64,000 nucleotides of DNA, taken from assembly GCA_002483085.1 (NCBI GenBank), contig DLHF01000002.1, positions 62,001 to 126,000 of the forward strand, given 5' to 3'. A program made the position numbers and the translations under genes. Of this stretch, positions 33,838-41,793 are shown one piece after another (positions within the stretch are counted from its first letter, which is position 1; every line of letters starts with the position of its first letter). The notes under the pieces are model-generated. The model saw only the letters and a program-made list of their open reading frames with translations. It had not been told where the DNA came from and did not search any database. The stretch comes from Ignavibacteria bacterium UBA7675. Its GTDB lineage: Bacteria; Bacteroidota; Ignavibacteria; Kapaibacteriales; UB7675.

Positions 33838-35673
33838 CTATTGATTTTCGGTTATCGTGCAGTTTGTATCCTTAAAAAATGGCATAGCCCGAAGCTGTTC
33901 TTCTGCCCGACGAAGCTGCTGTGGAAATGCACTGTCGAAATTGTGTGCTGTTACCGGATCGCCAGCGAGCTTTGCGTAGTACGCAATCCCGATCAGGAGA
34001 TTGTTCCTGAAAGATTCGATATACTTCCTCGGCCCTGCCGCCGGAGATTCTACATATTCTCCCGCTTTTTTATTCAGATATTCGACGTATAGATTGAGTT
34101 CGTTGATGAACATGTGCGGGCGTTCCTCGCTGAAATGAAGGTGTTTTCGGCCATAAATATGCCCAATCATATCTTCGAGGCTTCGTATGCCGGAGAAGTA
34201 GCCCAGATTTGGACCCGGGCAGAGAAGTACCGCATTGCTTCGTTTACGCCGCCCACCAATGCCTGTACCTGTAGTAATAAGAGCCGACGACGCTAAGCCT
34301 TCGCATAGACAGTCCTTTACGACAATGCGGTTGTATTCTTTGCGATACGCTTCTGGCGATAAATCCTGCTGCTGAAGCTGCTGTATTTTTAGAGCTTGGT
34401 ATTGCCGCGATCCCACGCAGATCGGGCGGTTTGTAAACTCTGTGTTAGAGGCCAAGTATTTTTTAATGCACGGGCTTCCCGGGCGTCCGGCCTCTATTCG
34501 CTGGAGCTTCTGCTGTTCGCTGGAAGTACCTCGCACAGTATTGAAGGGAACGCCAAGCGGCGATATATCACTGGTGTAGTAGTCACTTCTGCGAGCTCTG
34601 CACAGGAGCTGTAAGGTGTCGTCGTCGACGGTCGTTGCCTCTGGAACAAGGAGAAAGGGCGATCCCCAGCCTGTGGAGTCCACATTGTAGTGCCCTATCA
34701 GAAATGAGTGCTCCTCCGTTGTTCCTATGCCGCCTTGTACTGTAATACGCAGTGGCAGTGTTTCCGGCGGCACGATACCGCGTGTTGTAAGTGCTTGGTG
34801 ATACAAGCCGAGCAGCTCTTGGTACAGCTCGTTCCGCTGATTCTTGAACTGTTCAAGTATCGGGCCTAACAGCAATCCCTCGGTAGCGAATGCGTGGCCG
34901 CCGCAGTTCAACCCCGATTCGATGCGAAATTCCGATACCCACAGTCCCTTCTTCGCTAGCATTTTCCCCTGAATATAAGCAGAGCGGTAGTCGCTTACCT
35001 TGAGAATAATCTCTTTGCGCTGCCTGCCGTTTGCATCCGGGAAAAAGTCGGAAAACTGTTCTATATAAGAGTACAACCGGGGATTCATACCAGCCGACAG
35101 TACAACCGCAGATTCTACGGTGCTTTGGGCAAACCCGCGCAGGGCAGCTAGTGCATCCGAAAACTCCGGCGGGAGCGCTTCGTCGGCAGCCGTAAAGTTC
35201 GCCTTGTCCACTTTAGTCATAATATTGACATTGATGGCGCCCGGGCGAACTTCTTCGCGCAACTGCTGGCACATGGCTTCTTTCTCTTCCGGGATGGTCG
35301 TTGCCAGCATAGTGTTGTACAACTGCTTCACGGGCGATGACTCGGGTAGCAGTTGGAAATACCGAGCGAGATCGCTGCCTTCTTCAAATGAACCGCGCTG
35401 CATTTCCTGTACTTGCTTGTCCACAATACGCTTTACGAGGTCGATATAGGCGGTAATTCTACGTGCTCGGAAGTCCTCATCTTTCGCTGTAATTGGTGTA
35501 TATGCCTCCCCTGCCTTTGCTGCGTAATACTCGCGCATGGATTCTGTAAGTACATCATCTACAATCGAGATAACCGAAGAAATACCGTAGCGGGCCACTT
35601 TTATCGGTGTGTCGATGGTGAATGCAAGCCCCATGACAGGGATGTGGAATGTATGGTTGCAGACAGTAGACAT
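33838..35673 (-). CDS. Conserved 611-aa protein of unknown function, coupled to nsrR
   Basis: No signal peptide or membrane helix. The N-terminus (HIPVMGLAFTIDTPIKVARY followed by GISSVISIVDD) looks like the first strand-helix of a TIM barrel, and RITVQGGIGTTEEHSFL followed by TGWGSPFLLVPEATTVDDD resembles the second half of 2-nitropropane-dioxygenase/IMPDH-like flavin barrels. Cysteines occur in GLNCGGHAF and VKDCLCEGLASSAL. The middle (residues 60-220) is helical and charged. The function is unknown; a flavin- or metal-dependent enzyme is a guess. First gene of a unit with nsrR, behind a promoter at 35716-35747 and an inverted repeat over the predicted transcript start. Confidence 0.8.
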   Translation of the reverse strand: MSTVCNHTFHIPVMGLAFTIDTPIKVARYGISSVISIVDDVLTESMREYYAAKAGEAYTPITAKDEDFRARRITAYIDLVKRIVDKQVQEMQRGSFEEGSDLARYFQLLPESSPVKQLYNTMLATTIPEEKEAMCQQLREEVRPGAINVNIMTKVDKANFTAADEALPPEFSDALAALRGFAQSTVESAVVLSAGMNPRLYSYIEQFSDFFPDANGRQRKEIILKVSDYRSAYIQGKMLAKKGLWVSEFRIESGLNCGGHAFATEGLLLGPILEQFKNQRNELYQELLGLYHQALTTRGIVPPETLPLRITVQGGIGTTEEHSFLIGHYNVDSTGWGSPFLLVPEATTVDDDTLQLLCRARRSDYYTSDISPLGVPFNTVRGTSSEQQKLQRIEAGRPGSPCIKKYLASNTEFTNRPICVGSRQYQALKIQQLQQQDLSPEAYRKEYNRIVVKDCLCEGLASSALITTGTGIGGRRKRSNAVLLCPGPNLGYFSGIRSLEDMIGHIYGRKHLHFSEERPHMFINELNLYVEYLNKKAGEYVESPAAGPRKYIESFRNNLLIGIAYYAKLAGDPVTAHNFDSAFPQQLRRAEEQLRAMPFFKDTNCTITENQ

Positions 35674-35699
35674 AACAACTTGCTTAAAGTAATAAGATT

Positions 35700-35715
35700 A
35701 GATACTCTTATATCT
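35700..35715. promoter_or_regulatory. Inverted repeat AGATA-N6-TATCT at the predicted start of the 611-aa/nsrR transcript
   Basis: 5-bp arms with a 6-nt spacer, the same geometry as the two GAC-N6-GTC repeats of this region but with different arms. It overlaps the predicted transcription start, where a repressor would be effective. Weak evidence on its own. Confidence 0.35.
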
Positions 35716-35747
35716 CCAATATAACAGCGAGCGATTACAGCGCCAAA
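35716..35747 (-). promoter_or_regulatory. Promoter of the 611-aa/nsrR unit
   Basis: Minus strand TTTG (35747-35744), 20 nt, TATATTGG (35723-35716), one mismatch to TAnnTTTG. Predicted start near 35709, about 35 nt before the ATG at 35673. Confidence 0.55.
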
Positions 35748-35817
35748 CAATTTTTATAGGAATGGCGGTTTTAGCAGGAAAAGAGACTATTTACGGAAAA
35801 TATTTGCTGTATGTGGG

Positions 35818-36078
35818 TCAGAGAGATGCTTTTGCGCGCTTTGCGCTTTGCGATTGTAAGTAGCGCCACGCCACGAATGTCCCCACACCAATTCCGAGGA
35901 TTGGAGCTATGATGACAACAGAAGAGGTGTACGGTTGTAGCCAGGGTGCTGTTTTGCCGTCTACAAGCGTAGCGCCGATAAGCAGAAACAGTATGAGGAC
36001 CACTGCTGCCAAGGTGCCGAGAAATGTAAAGAATCCGATAAAAGCAGCCGAAACTTTTTCGGCAGTTGTCGTTGTCAT
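35818..36078 (-). CDS. Small two-helix membrane protein
   Basis: 86 aa. Two hydrophobic helices (about residues 12-36 and 50-68) around a short WLQPYTSS loop, and a basic C-terminus (QSQSAKRAKASL). A strong ribosome-binding site, GAGGAG 5 nt before the ATG, supports it as a real gene. The family is not recognised. It lies downstream of the K+ channel gene on the same strand, separated by 250 bp that includes a dispersed repeat. Confidence 0.65.
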   Translation of the reverse strand: MTTTTAEKVSAAFIGFFTFLGTLAAVVLILFLLIGATLVDGKTAPWLQPYTSSVVIIAPILGIGVGTFVAWRYLQSQSAKRAKASL

Positions 36079-36199
36079 ATTATCTCCTCTTCAGCAATAA
36101 ACCATACAGCGATGGAATACACCTGTTTGTGGCTTTTTGCCGTTGCGCCGCCGTTCCTTCTCCGCACCGCGTGCAGTTATCATAAAAATGATGTGCAGA

Positions 36200-36290
36200 C
36201 GAACGCCGTGTGGCTGGAAGTTATCGTAAGCTCGTCCTCGCACCGTTCCTACGGTAACAAATGCGAAGACGTCGGCCTCTACCGCATAGG
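36200..36290 (-). repeat. Dispersed intergenic repeat, copy 4 (partial)
   Basis: A 26-bp block (36220-36245) containing TCGTAAGCTCGTCCTCGCAC is repeated exactly at 48234-48259. The block plus the following GTAACAAATGCGAAGAC recurs inverted, with few changes, at 60751-60798. The rest of the gap 36079-36327 shows nothing else. Confidence 0.7.
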
Positions 36291-36327
36291 AAGAACCGCC
36301 GATACAGAAACGATAAGCGCTACTTGG

Positions 36328-37305
36328 TTACTGGATTTCTACTGGAACTGTATCGTGCATGCGGTCGATGTCGATAGCCAAGTCGCCGCCTTGCGCCGAT
36401 CTCACAAAAATATCATCAAATTTTTCGTTGAGCAGAAGCTCTTGCGCTTTGTACGACGAGCGGGCGTGTACAGCCTGCGAAAATGTCTCGTCGATACCCG
36501 TAAGCAGGATCAGAAATTCCGCATCAGCCTGCCGGAGATCGTCGATTGTACAGCCGTGCAACGGGCTCGACTCTGTAATAGGATGAACGACTGTCCAGCT
36601 CAGCGGGAAAAAAGCCACCTTGTTGCGTTCGAGTTCTAATGTATGAAATCGCCGCACACGCACGCCGTTCACTGTGTGGAACATCGAGAGAAGCACTTTA
36701 GCCTCTACTTCGAGCAGCTCGTTGGTGCGTATATTCACCATTCTGAACTGAAACGACGTACCGCCGTTGCCATACGGAGTAATAAGCGCGTTGTTGCTGA
36801 ACCTAATACGAGCCGTCGGACGCGAGAAGCGAGCAAACACCATGCCTGTAATCAGAGCCACAGTGAGCAGACCAGTAAAGGCTTCGAGAGTGACAACGAT
36901 GTTCGCCGCCAGATTGCCAGGGCTCACATTGCCGTAGCCAATCGTAGCCGATGTGTGAATGCTGAAGAAAAACGCCGTTGTAAATCGTTCGGCGGATGTA
37001 TGGCTGGCTGGTCCAATCAGAGCATTGGTACCACACAGCAGATAGGCACAGGCAAAGATGAGATTGAGCACACCGTAGAACAGCACGACCAAAAGCAGAA
37101 ACTTGCGCCACGACATGGTAAGCAGCGAGTGGTACAGGCTCATCGACGCCCAGAAGCGCAGGCCACGCCGCTGAACGTTGAATGTACCATCGCGGTTGAG
37201 CAGCCGTTCGCGGCTTTCGTTGGAGACGACGCTGCCAAATCCGAGGTCGCGCAGGTCTTCGTTGCGTTTTGTGCTGTTGTTGTGCGGGGGCTGTGCCGAT
37301 GCCAT
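36328..37305 (-). CDS. Inward-rectifier potassium channel (KirBac type)
   Basis: 325 aa from ATG 37305, chosen because it follows the SPFH gene stop by one base; the frame itself opens at 37368 inside that gene. Two membrane helices (about 68-92 and 133-158) flank the pore, with the selectivity filter SATIGYGN (TIGYG at 121-125). The remaining 165 residues are the cytoplasmic immunoglobulin-like Kir domain (RFSNNALITPYGNGGTSFQF, VRRFHTLELERNKVAFFPLS, SWTVVHPITESSPL). It should conduct K+ and be gated by lipid or ligand. Translationally coupled to the stomatin-like gene. Confidence 0.92.
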   Translation of the reverse strand: MASAQPPHNNSTKRNEDLRDLGFGSVVSNESRERLLNRDGTFNVQRRGLRFWASMSLYHSLLTMSWRKFLLLVVLFYGVLNLIFACAYLLCGTNALIGPASHTSAERFTTAFFFSIHTSATIGYGNVSPGNLAANIVVTLEAFTGLLTVALITGMVFARFSRPTARIRFSNNALITPYGNGGTSFQFRMVNIRTNELLEVEAKVLLSMFHTVNGVRVRRFHTLELERNKVAFFPLSWTVVHPITESSPLHGCTIDDLRQADAEFLILLTGIDETFSQAVHARSSYKAQELLLNEKFDDIFVRSAQGGDLAIDIDRMHDTVPVEIQ

Positions 37306-37306
37306 A

Positions 37307-38086
37307 CTACATAGAGGATTGTTTATCCGACGTAATTGCAACCGTGGGCTGCACCTTCGAGTCGCCACATATCACTGTAAGCAGATTGACAATCAGGCGC
37401 GCCTTGGTTTCTTCGTCCAAGCTGATCTGTTTTTCACCGAGCAGGTTCACCGCGTCGTTGACAATATCGACGGCGCCTTCTACGATGATTTTCCGAGCAT
37501 CTACAAGTGCCATCGCCTGTTGTCTGATAAGCATATTCTGTGCTATTTCGGGCGCATATGCCAAGTCGTTCAGCTCGAAGCTGTTAATTTGTGCACCGGC
37601 GGGCGCCACTTTTTCTTGGAGTCTTGTGCGAAGTTCAGCGCTTATCTTTTCAGCTTCTGCCTTGAGCGAATGACCGTCTTTGGACTCATAAGGATACTGC
37701 GAAGCAATTTGCTTGAGCACGGCCTGTGCCTGCGAGTGCACGAACCGGGTCGGTTCTTCTACTTCGAGCGTTGCTTTTTTTGTATCGCGAAAGATAAAGG
37801 TGATAATGCCGGAAATGATAATCGGATTGCCATTGCCATCAGCCACCGTGTTCTTGGGTAGTTCAATGGTTTGCTGCTTGGTAGAAATGCGAATGAGTTT
37901 GCGGCCCAAGACATTGATAAAATGAATGCCCGGTTCGGCAACCGTTTTTCTGTATTTACCCCAGTACAGCACGACGAGTTCTTCCTGTGGATGCAGAATT
38001 TTCAGGCTGGGCAGAAACCAGAAGACCAGCGCGAAAAAGAGAAAGGGAGCGAGAGGAATCAAGATAAAGAGAGCTTCCATAGACAA
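37307..38086 (-). CDS. SPFH/stomatin-like membrane protein
   Basis: 259 aa. One N-terminal helix (residues 5-27), then a band-7 domain: EELVVLYWGKYRKTVAEPGIH followed by INVLGRKLIRIS, the KQQTIELPKNTVADGNGNPI segment, and QAVLKQIASQYPYES. A helical stretch (KAEAEKISAELRTRLQEKV) then leads to a short hydrophilic tail. Such proteins oligomerise into membrane microdomains. The stop is followed by a single base and then the ATG of the KirBac channel, suggesting stoichiometric synthesis and perhaps physical partnership. Confidence 0.9.
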   Translation of the reverse strand: MSMEALFILIPLAPFLFFALVFWFLPSLKILHPQEELVVLYWGKYRKTVAEPGIHFINVLGRKLIRISTKQQTIELPKNTVADGNGNPIIISGIITFIFRDTKKATLEVEEPTRFVHSQAQAVLKQIASQYPYESKDGHSLKAEAEKISAELRTRLQEKVAPAGAQINSFELNDLAYAPEIAQNMLIRQQAMALVDARKIIVEGAVDIVNDAVNLLGEKQISLDEETKARLIVNLLTVICGDSKVQPTVAITSDKQSSM

Positions 38087-38257
38087 TCAGAAGTTTGGGG
38101 ACGATGTTGTTGTCCGGAGTACAGAGCCCGGCTGATAGGCTGCAATGTTAGTACAAAGCCCGCTGGCGAGCAAAGGAAAAATTAGGCCAGATAGCAGTGC
38201 AGAATCGCTGTGGTAGCAAGAAAAGCAAAGCACGGTTAAACTAATGGCATCTCCGAT

Positions 38258-38289
38258 AAGTCATTTGTACAATTTTGTATAAATGACTT
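38258..38289. promoter_or_regulatory. 32-bp palindrome before the YHYH-domain gene
   Basis: Half-sites AAGTCATTTGTACAAT and, on the other strand, AAGTCATTTATACAAA: 14 of 16 positions match. It ends 20 bp before the ATG at 38310 and is followed by another TTGTACA. Candidate operator of a dimeric repressor (TACA/TGTA arms recall BlaI/CopY-type sites, though the spacing differs), or an mRNA hairpin that blocks initiation. Confidence 0.6.
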
Positions 38290-38309
38290 ACTTGTACAGT
38301 TGAGGATCT

Positions 38310-39560
38310 ATGACAACTATGCTTCTATCTGTTCTTTGTGGCATCTTTCTGGCTGCAACTACTGTTTATGCGCAGCTCGGCCCGGAAGTGACCTCGTGGA
38401 TTGTAAACACAACGGGCGATACCGGCTACAACAACATTCCTTCCAATGTGCAGCAAGTGCAGTATTCAGACAACAATGTGTACGTAAGCGCCACCTGTAT
38501 TCCGGCCTATGATATCGGACCCTGGGCGTCGAACCCCAACACCCCGCGCAACCAGAACTTTGTGTTCAAGGTGACGCGCCATCCCGCGCCAAATACGGGT
38601 ACATCTATCGCTACCCCGATGGGGCACATAGGTGTCTGGACAAATGGTGTTTCGGTGTTTAATGCAAAGGACGGCTTCAGCTACAACAGCCAAAATGTAT
38701 GGTTCCAAGATGCATTTGTGTACGAAGGGAAAAGCTTTGACGACTGCCTCGGGCACCCCGCGCCAAATGGCGAGTACCACCATCATATCAACCCTACTTG
38801 TCTATACGACGACACCGACAGCCAGCACCACTCTCCTATTATCGGCTATGCGTTCGATGGATTTCCAATTTACGGTGCTTATGGCTTTGCAGGTACGGAT
38901 GGTTCTGGGGCAATTGTGCGTATGAAAAGCAGCTATCAACTGCGGGCAATAGCCGAAAGGACGAGCTTGCCCGATGGTACGCAACTCACAGAGAGTAAGT
39001 ATGGCCCGGCGGTGAGCGAACAGTACCCTTTGGGCAGTTTTCTCGAAGACTATGAATACGTAGAGAGTTCCGGCGATCTGGACGAGCACAATGGTCGTTT
39101 TTGCTCGACGCCCGACTATCCCAATGGCACTTATGCGTATTTTATCACACTCAATGACGATTTGTATCCGGTGTATCCCTATGTAGTTGGGCCGACATAC
39201 TACGGCACTGTGCCTTCGGGGAATACAGGGCCGGGTTCGGGGCACGTGAGTATCACTGAAGCGGTGCAGACTTACACGCCTGCGGCCACAGGCGTGTGGG
39301 GGGAATCGATAGGGCTGCCAGAGGTTCTGCTCTATCCTACTCCTGCTGATAGCTATATAGCTGTACACATTGCACCAATAGCTCTGAACAATTTTACAGC
39401 CGATCTGTACACAATTGCCGGTGCCCGTGTGTTGCACGCAGACAATATCCAGCCTGCGAATACCTATAGCATTGATGTATCGCAGTTGTCGCCGGGTGTG
39501 TACACGCTTGTCCTCACTGCTATGGGTAGAGATATTGTGAGGTCGGTGGTTATACGCTGA
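38310..39560 (+). CDS. Secreted YHYH-domain protein with T9SS sorting domain
   Basis: 416 aa. Signal peptide (TMLLSVLCGIFLAATTVYAQ). Central YHYH domain: CLGHPAPNGEYHHHINPTCL (here YHHH), then SPIIGYAFDGFPIYGAYGF and, later, EHNGRFCSTPDYPNGTYAYF, the conserved core of the family. These histidines suggest metal (copper) binding. The last 75 residues are a T9SS type A sorting domain (VLLYPTPADSYIAVHI to the PGVYTLVLT end). It should be exported across the outer membrane. Placed directly behind a long palindrome, so it is probably tightly regulated. Confidence 0.88.
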   Translation: MTTMLLSVLCGIFLAATTVYAQLGPEVTSWIVNTTGDTGYNNIPSNVQQVQYSDNNVYVSATCIPAYDIGPWASNPNTPRNQNFVFKVTRHPAPNTGTSIATPMGHIGVWTNGVSVFNAKDGFSYNSQNVWFQDAFVYEGKSFDDCLGHPAPNGEYHHHINPTCLYDDTDSQHHSPIIGYAFDGFPIYGAYGFAGTDGSGAIVRMKSSYQLRAIAERTSLPDGTQLTESKYGPAVSEQYPLGSFLEDYEYVESSGDLDEHNGRFCSTPDYPNGTYAYFITLNDDLYPVYPYVVGPTYYGTVPSGNTGPGSGHVSITEAVQTYTPAATGVWGESIGLPEVLLYPTPADSYIAVHIAPIALNNFTADLYTIAGARVLHADNIQPANTYSIDVSQLSPGVYTLVLTAMGRDIVRSVVIR

Positions 39561-39652
39561 TCAGAATATGCGGTAAGGCGAGGTAGAGACGTACCGGCAT
39601 TGCAGGGCGGCTCGCGAACGAAGCGGTTGGGCCGCGATATGGGCGCAAAAAG

Positions 39653-39683
39653 AAAACCCCAATCGAAAAGCGACCGGGGTTTT
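39653..39683 (-). terminator. Terminator after the ABC-F gene
   Basis: AAAACCCC and GGGGTTTT arms with an inner TCG/CGA pairing; read on the minus strand it is followed by CTTTTT. It lies 22 bp after the ABC-F stop and also in front of the end of the convergent YHYH gene, which it may serve as well. Confidence 0.7.
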
Positions 39684-39704
39684 GCATACAACATTTCAGA
39701 CTAA

Positions 39705-41348
39705 TTACAGCAGCAGTGCTGCCGATTTCCTTTTGTGCGGCATAGCGCTTGGTTTGCCTTCGCTGAGCGCGGCGAGGTATTCTTCGTAGGTGCCTTCATA
39801 GTCGGCGATACCGTCGGGCGTAAGAGCGATAATACGCGTTGCCACTTGGCTTACGAGATCGCGGTCGTGGCTTACAAACAGCACCGTGCCTGTGTACTTT
39901 TCGAGAGCATCAGCGAGAGCGCTTACAGCTTCGAGGTCAAGGTGGTTTGTCGGCTCATCGAGAATAAGCGTATTGTGTTGCAGCAGCATGAGCTTGGCCA
40001 TCAGCAAGCGAGCCGACTCCCCACCGGAGAGGTTTTCGGTCTGCTTGAGGGCTGCTTCACCGCTGAACAGCATGCGCCCCAGAAGGCCGCGCAATACTTC
40101 GTTGCCTTCTTCGCCTGCAAAGCCTGCGAGCCAGTCGTAGGCCGTTCTACCTGCTTCGATTCCCTGCTTGTAGTCCTGCGGGAAATAGCCCAACGACACT
40201 TCATGGCCGGGCTTTACAACGCCTTCATCGGGCGTGAGATCGCCCACGAGCATTCGCACCAGCGTTGTTTTACCCATACCGTTGTTGCCGATTACCGCAA
40301 TCCTCTCGCCCCGACCAATGCTCATAGAAAATCCTTCGATCACCGGCAGGATCGACCCGTCAAGCTGTTCGTAGGATTTCGAGATGTTCTGCGCTTCGAG
40401 CACTGTTGTACCCGAGAGGCGTTTGACTTCAAAGCGGATATACGGGCGCTGAATATTGGTTTTTTTCAGCTCTGTGAGCTCAAGGCGGCTGATTTCTTTC
40501 TTGCGCGACTGCACTTGGCTGGAGCGCGTACCGGCGCCAAAGCGGGAAACAAACTCTTGGAGTTGTGCTACTTTTTTCTGTTTATCGCGGTTTTCCGCCT
40601 CGATACGAGAACGCGACTGCACTTTGGCCTCTACCATGTTGTCGTAGTTGCCGGGATAGATAATAATCGTTTCGTAGTCGATATCGGCGATGTCGGTACA
40701 TACCGAATTCAGGAAATGCCTATCGTGCGAGATCACCACGAGCGTGCCAGTGTACGCTATCAGAGTTTCCTCCAGCCACTGGATTGATGCAAGGTCGAGG
40801 TAGTTGGTAGGCTCGTCCAACAGCAGTGCTTCCGGACCGCCAAAGAGCGCCTGTGCCAGAAGGACGCGGAATTTTAAGTCGGTAGGCAGAGTAGTCATCA
40901 GGTGTTCATGCCGTTCGGCAGGAATACCAATGCCCTGAAGAATTTCAGCAGCTTGCTGCTCGGCCACATAGCCATCTTCGTCGGCAATAATGCCTTCGAG
41001 TTCACCGAGACGAATGCCCATTTCATCGGTAAAGTCGGTGGCATTGTAGAGCGTTTCGCGTTCTTCAAGCGCCGACCAGAGCGTGGGGTTCCCCATCAGC
41101 ACTGTGTCGATAATGCGATAATTGTCGTAGCGAAACTGGTCCTGACGCAGAATGCCGATTTTTTTCGGCACGTGTACCGAACCACTGTTGGGTTCTTCGT
41201 CGCCCTGAAGAATTTTCATAAAGGTCGACTTACCAGCGCCGTTGGGACCGGTAAGACCATAGCGGTTGCCCGGTGTAAACTGCACCGCGACGTTTTCAAA
41301 CAGGAGTTTGGAGCCGTAGGCCTTGGTAACGTTGGAGACTGAAATCAT
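39705..41348 (-). CDS. ABC-F ATPase (YbiT-like translation factor)
   Basis: 547 aa, two ATP-binding cassettes without membrane domains. Walker A motifs GPNGAGKS (first) and GNNGMGKT (second); signature NLSGGESARLLMAKLML in the second, a degenerate LPTDLKFRVLLAQALF in the first; Walker B EALLLDEPTNYLDLA and NTLILDEPTNHLDLE. The linker between cassettes is the P-site-tRNA-interaction type (RDKQKKVAQLQEFVSRFGAG). The pattern matches YbiT among the ABC-F subgroups. Acts on ribosomes; resistance function is not implied. Confidence 0.92.
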   Translation of the reverse strand: MISVSNVTKAYGSKLLFENVAVQFTPGNRYGLTGPNGAGKSTFMKILQGDEEPNSGSVHVPKKIGILRQDQFRYDNYRIIDTVLMGNPTLWSALEERETLYNATDFTDEMGIRLGELEGIIADEDGYVAEQQAAEILQGIGIPAERHEHLMTTLPTDLKFRVLLAQALFGGPEALLLDEPTNYLDLASIQWLEETLIAYTGTLVVISHDRHFLNSVCTDIADIDYETIIIYPGNYDNMVEAKVQSRSRIEAENRDKQKKVAQLQEFVSRFGAGTRSSQVQSRKKEISRLELTELKKTNIQRPYIRFEVKRLSGTTVLEAQNISKSYEQLDGSILPVIEGFSMSIGRGERIAVIGNNGMGKTTLVRMLVGDLTPDEGVVKPGHEVSLGYFPQDYKQGIEAGRTAYDWLAGFAGEEGNEVLRGLLGRMLFSGEAALKQTENLSGGESARLLMAKLMLLQHNTLILDEPTNHLDLEAVSALADALEKYTGTVLFVSHDRDLVSQVATRIIALTPDGIADYEGTYEEYLAALSEGKPSAMPHKRKSAALLL

Positions 41349-41483
41349 TGCAGGTTAACTATTTATAAATATTCGCAGAGAACAATTCTTACTCTTGGGG
41401 CGGCTGAGCCGCAGACCGTGAAAATGCTATAACGGATAAGATGTAGAATAATTGGCAAAGAGAGGTCTGTAGGCCATTTGTTC

Positions 41484-41630
41484 TTATCTCATGGCAAATG
41501 TGATAGGAACGATTAGCCGCGATCCTACAGGCTCTCTGTCTCGGTACGCGGGAACAAATATTGCCGTGAGCAGTGCTTCTATGGCCGATAGTCGGGTTTC
41601 TCCCAGGCTCAGTTTGCGGAGCAGAAGCAT
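41484..41630 (-). pseudogene. Remnant of a TonB C-terminal domain
   Basis: A 48-codon frame whose last 35 codons read as the end of a TonB-type energy-transducer domain (SAIEALLTAIFVPAYRDREP, then VGSRLIVPITFAMR and stop), comparable to the end of the protein at 43884-44609 (PTWVVIPITYKMR). The upstream half of the domain, membrane anchor and proline-rich linker are missing and the frame closes at a stop just upstream. Probably a decayed gene rather than a functional small protein. The rest of 41349-41793 shows only the terminator at 41742-41773. Confidence 0.45.
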
Positions 41631-41741
41631 GCTGCGGGGATAGTGCGATTTTCTTTTTATTGAACACCGTTCGCCCATAAATATCAAATTATAAGCATAA
41701 GCCTTTGTGCGTGGGCAGAAAATGGGCGTAGCGTATAAAAG

Positions 41742-41773
41742 AAAAGTGCGAGAAATCTTCTTCCCGCACTTTT
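41742..41773 (-). terminator. Terminator after the second SPFH gene
   Basis: AAAAGTGCG arms around a 14-nt loop; on the minus strand the stem ends CGCACTTTTCTTTTA. It lies 21 bp beyond the stop of the 302-aa SPFH gene. Confidence 0.7.
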
Positions 41774-41793
41774 ACACAAGCTCTTTTATTTCC

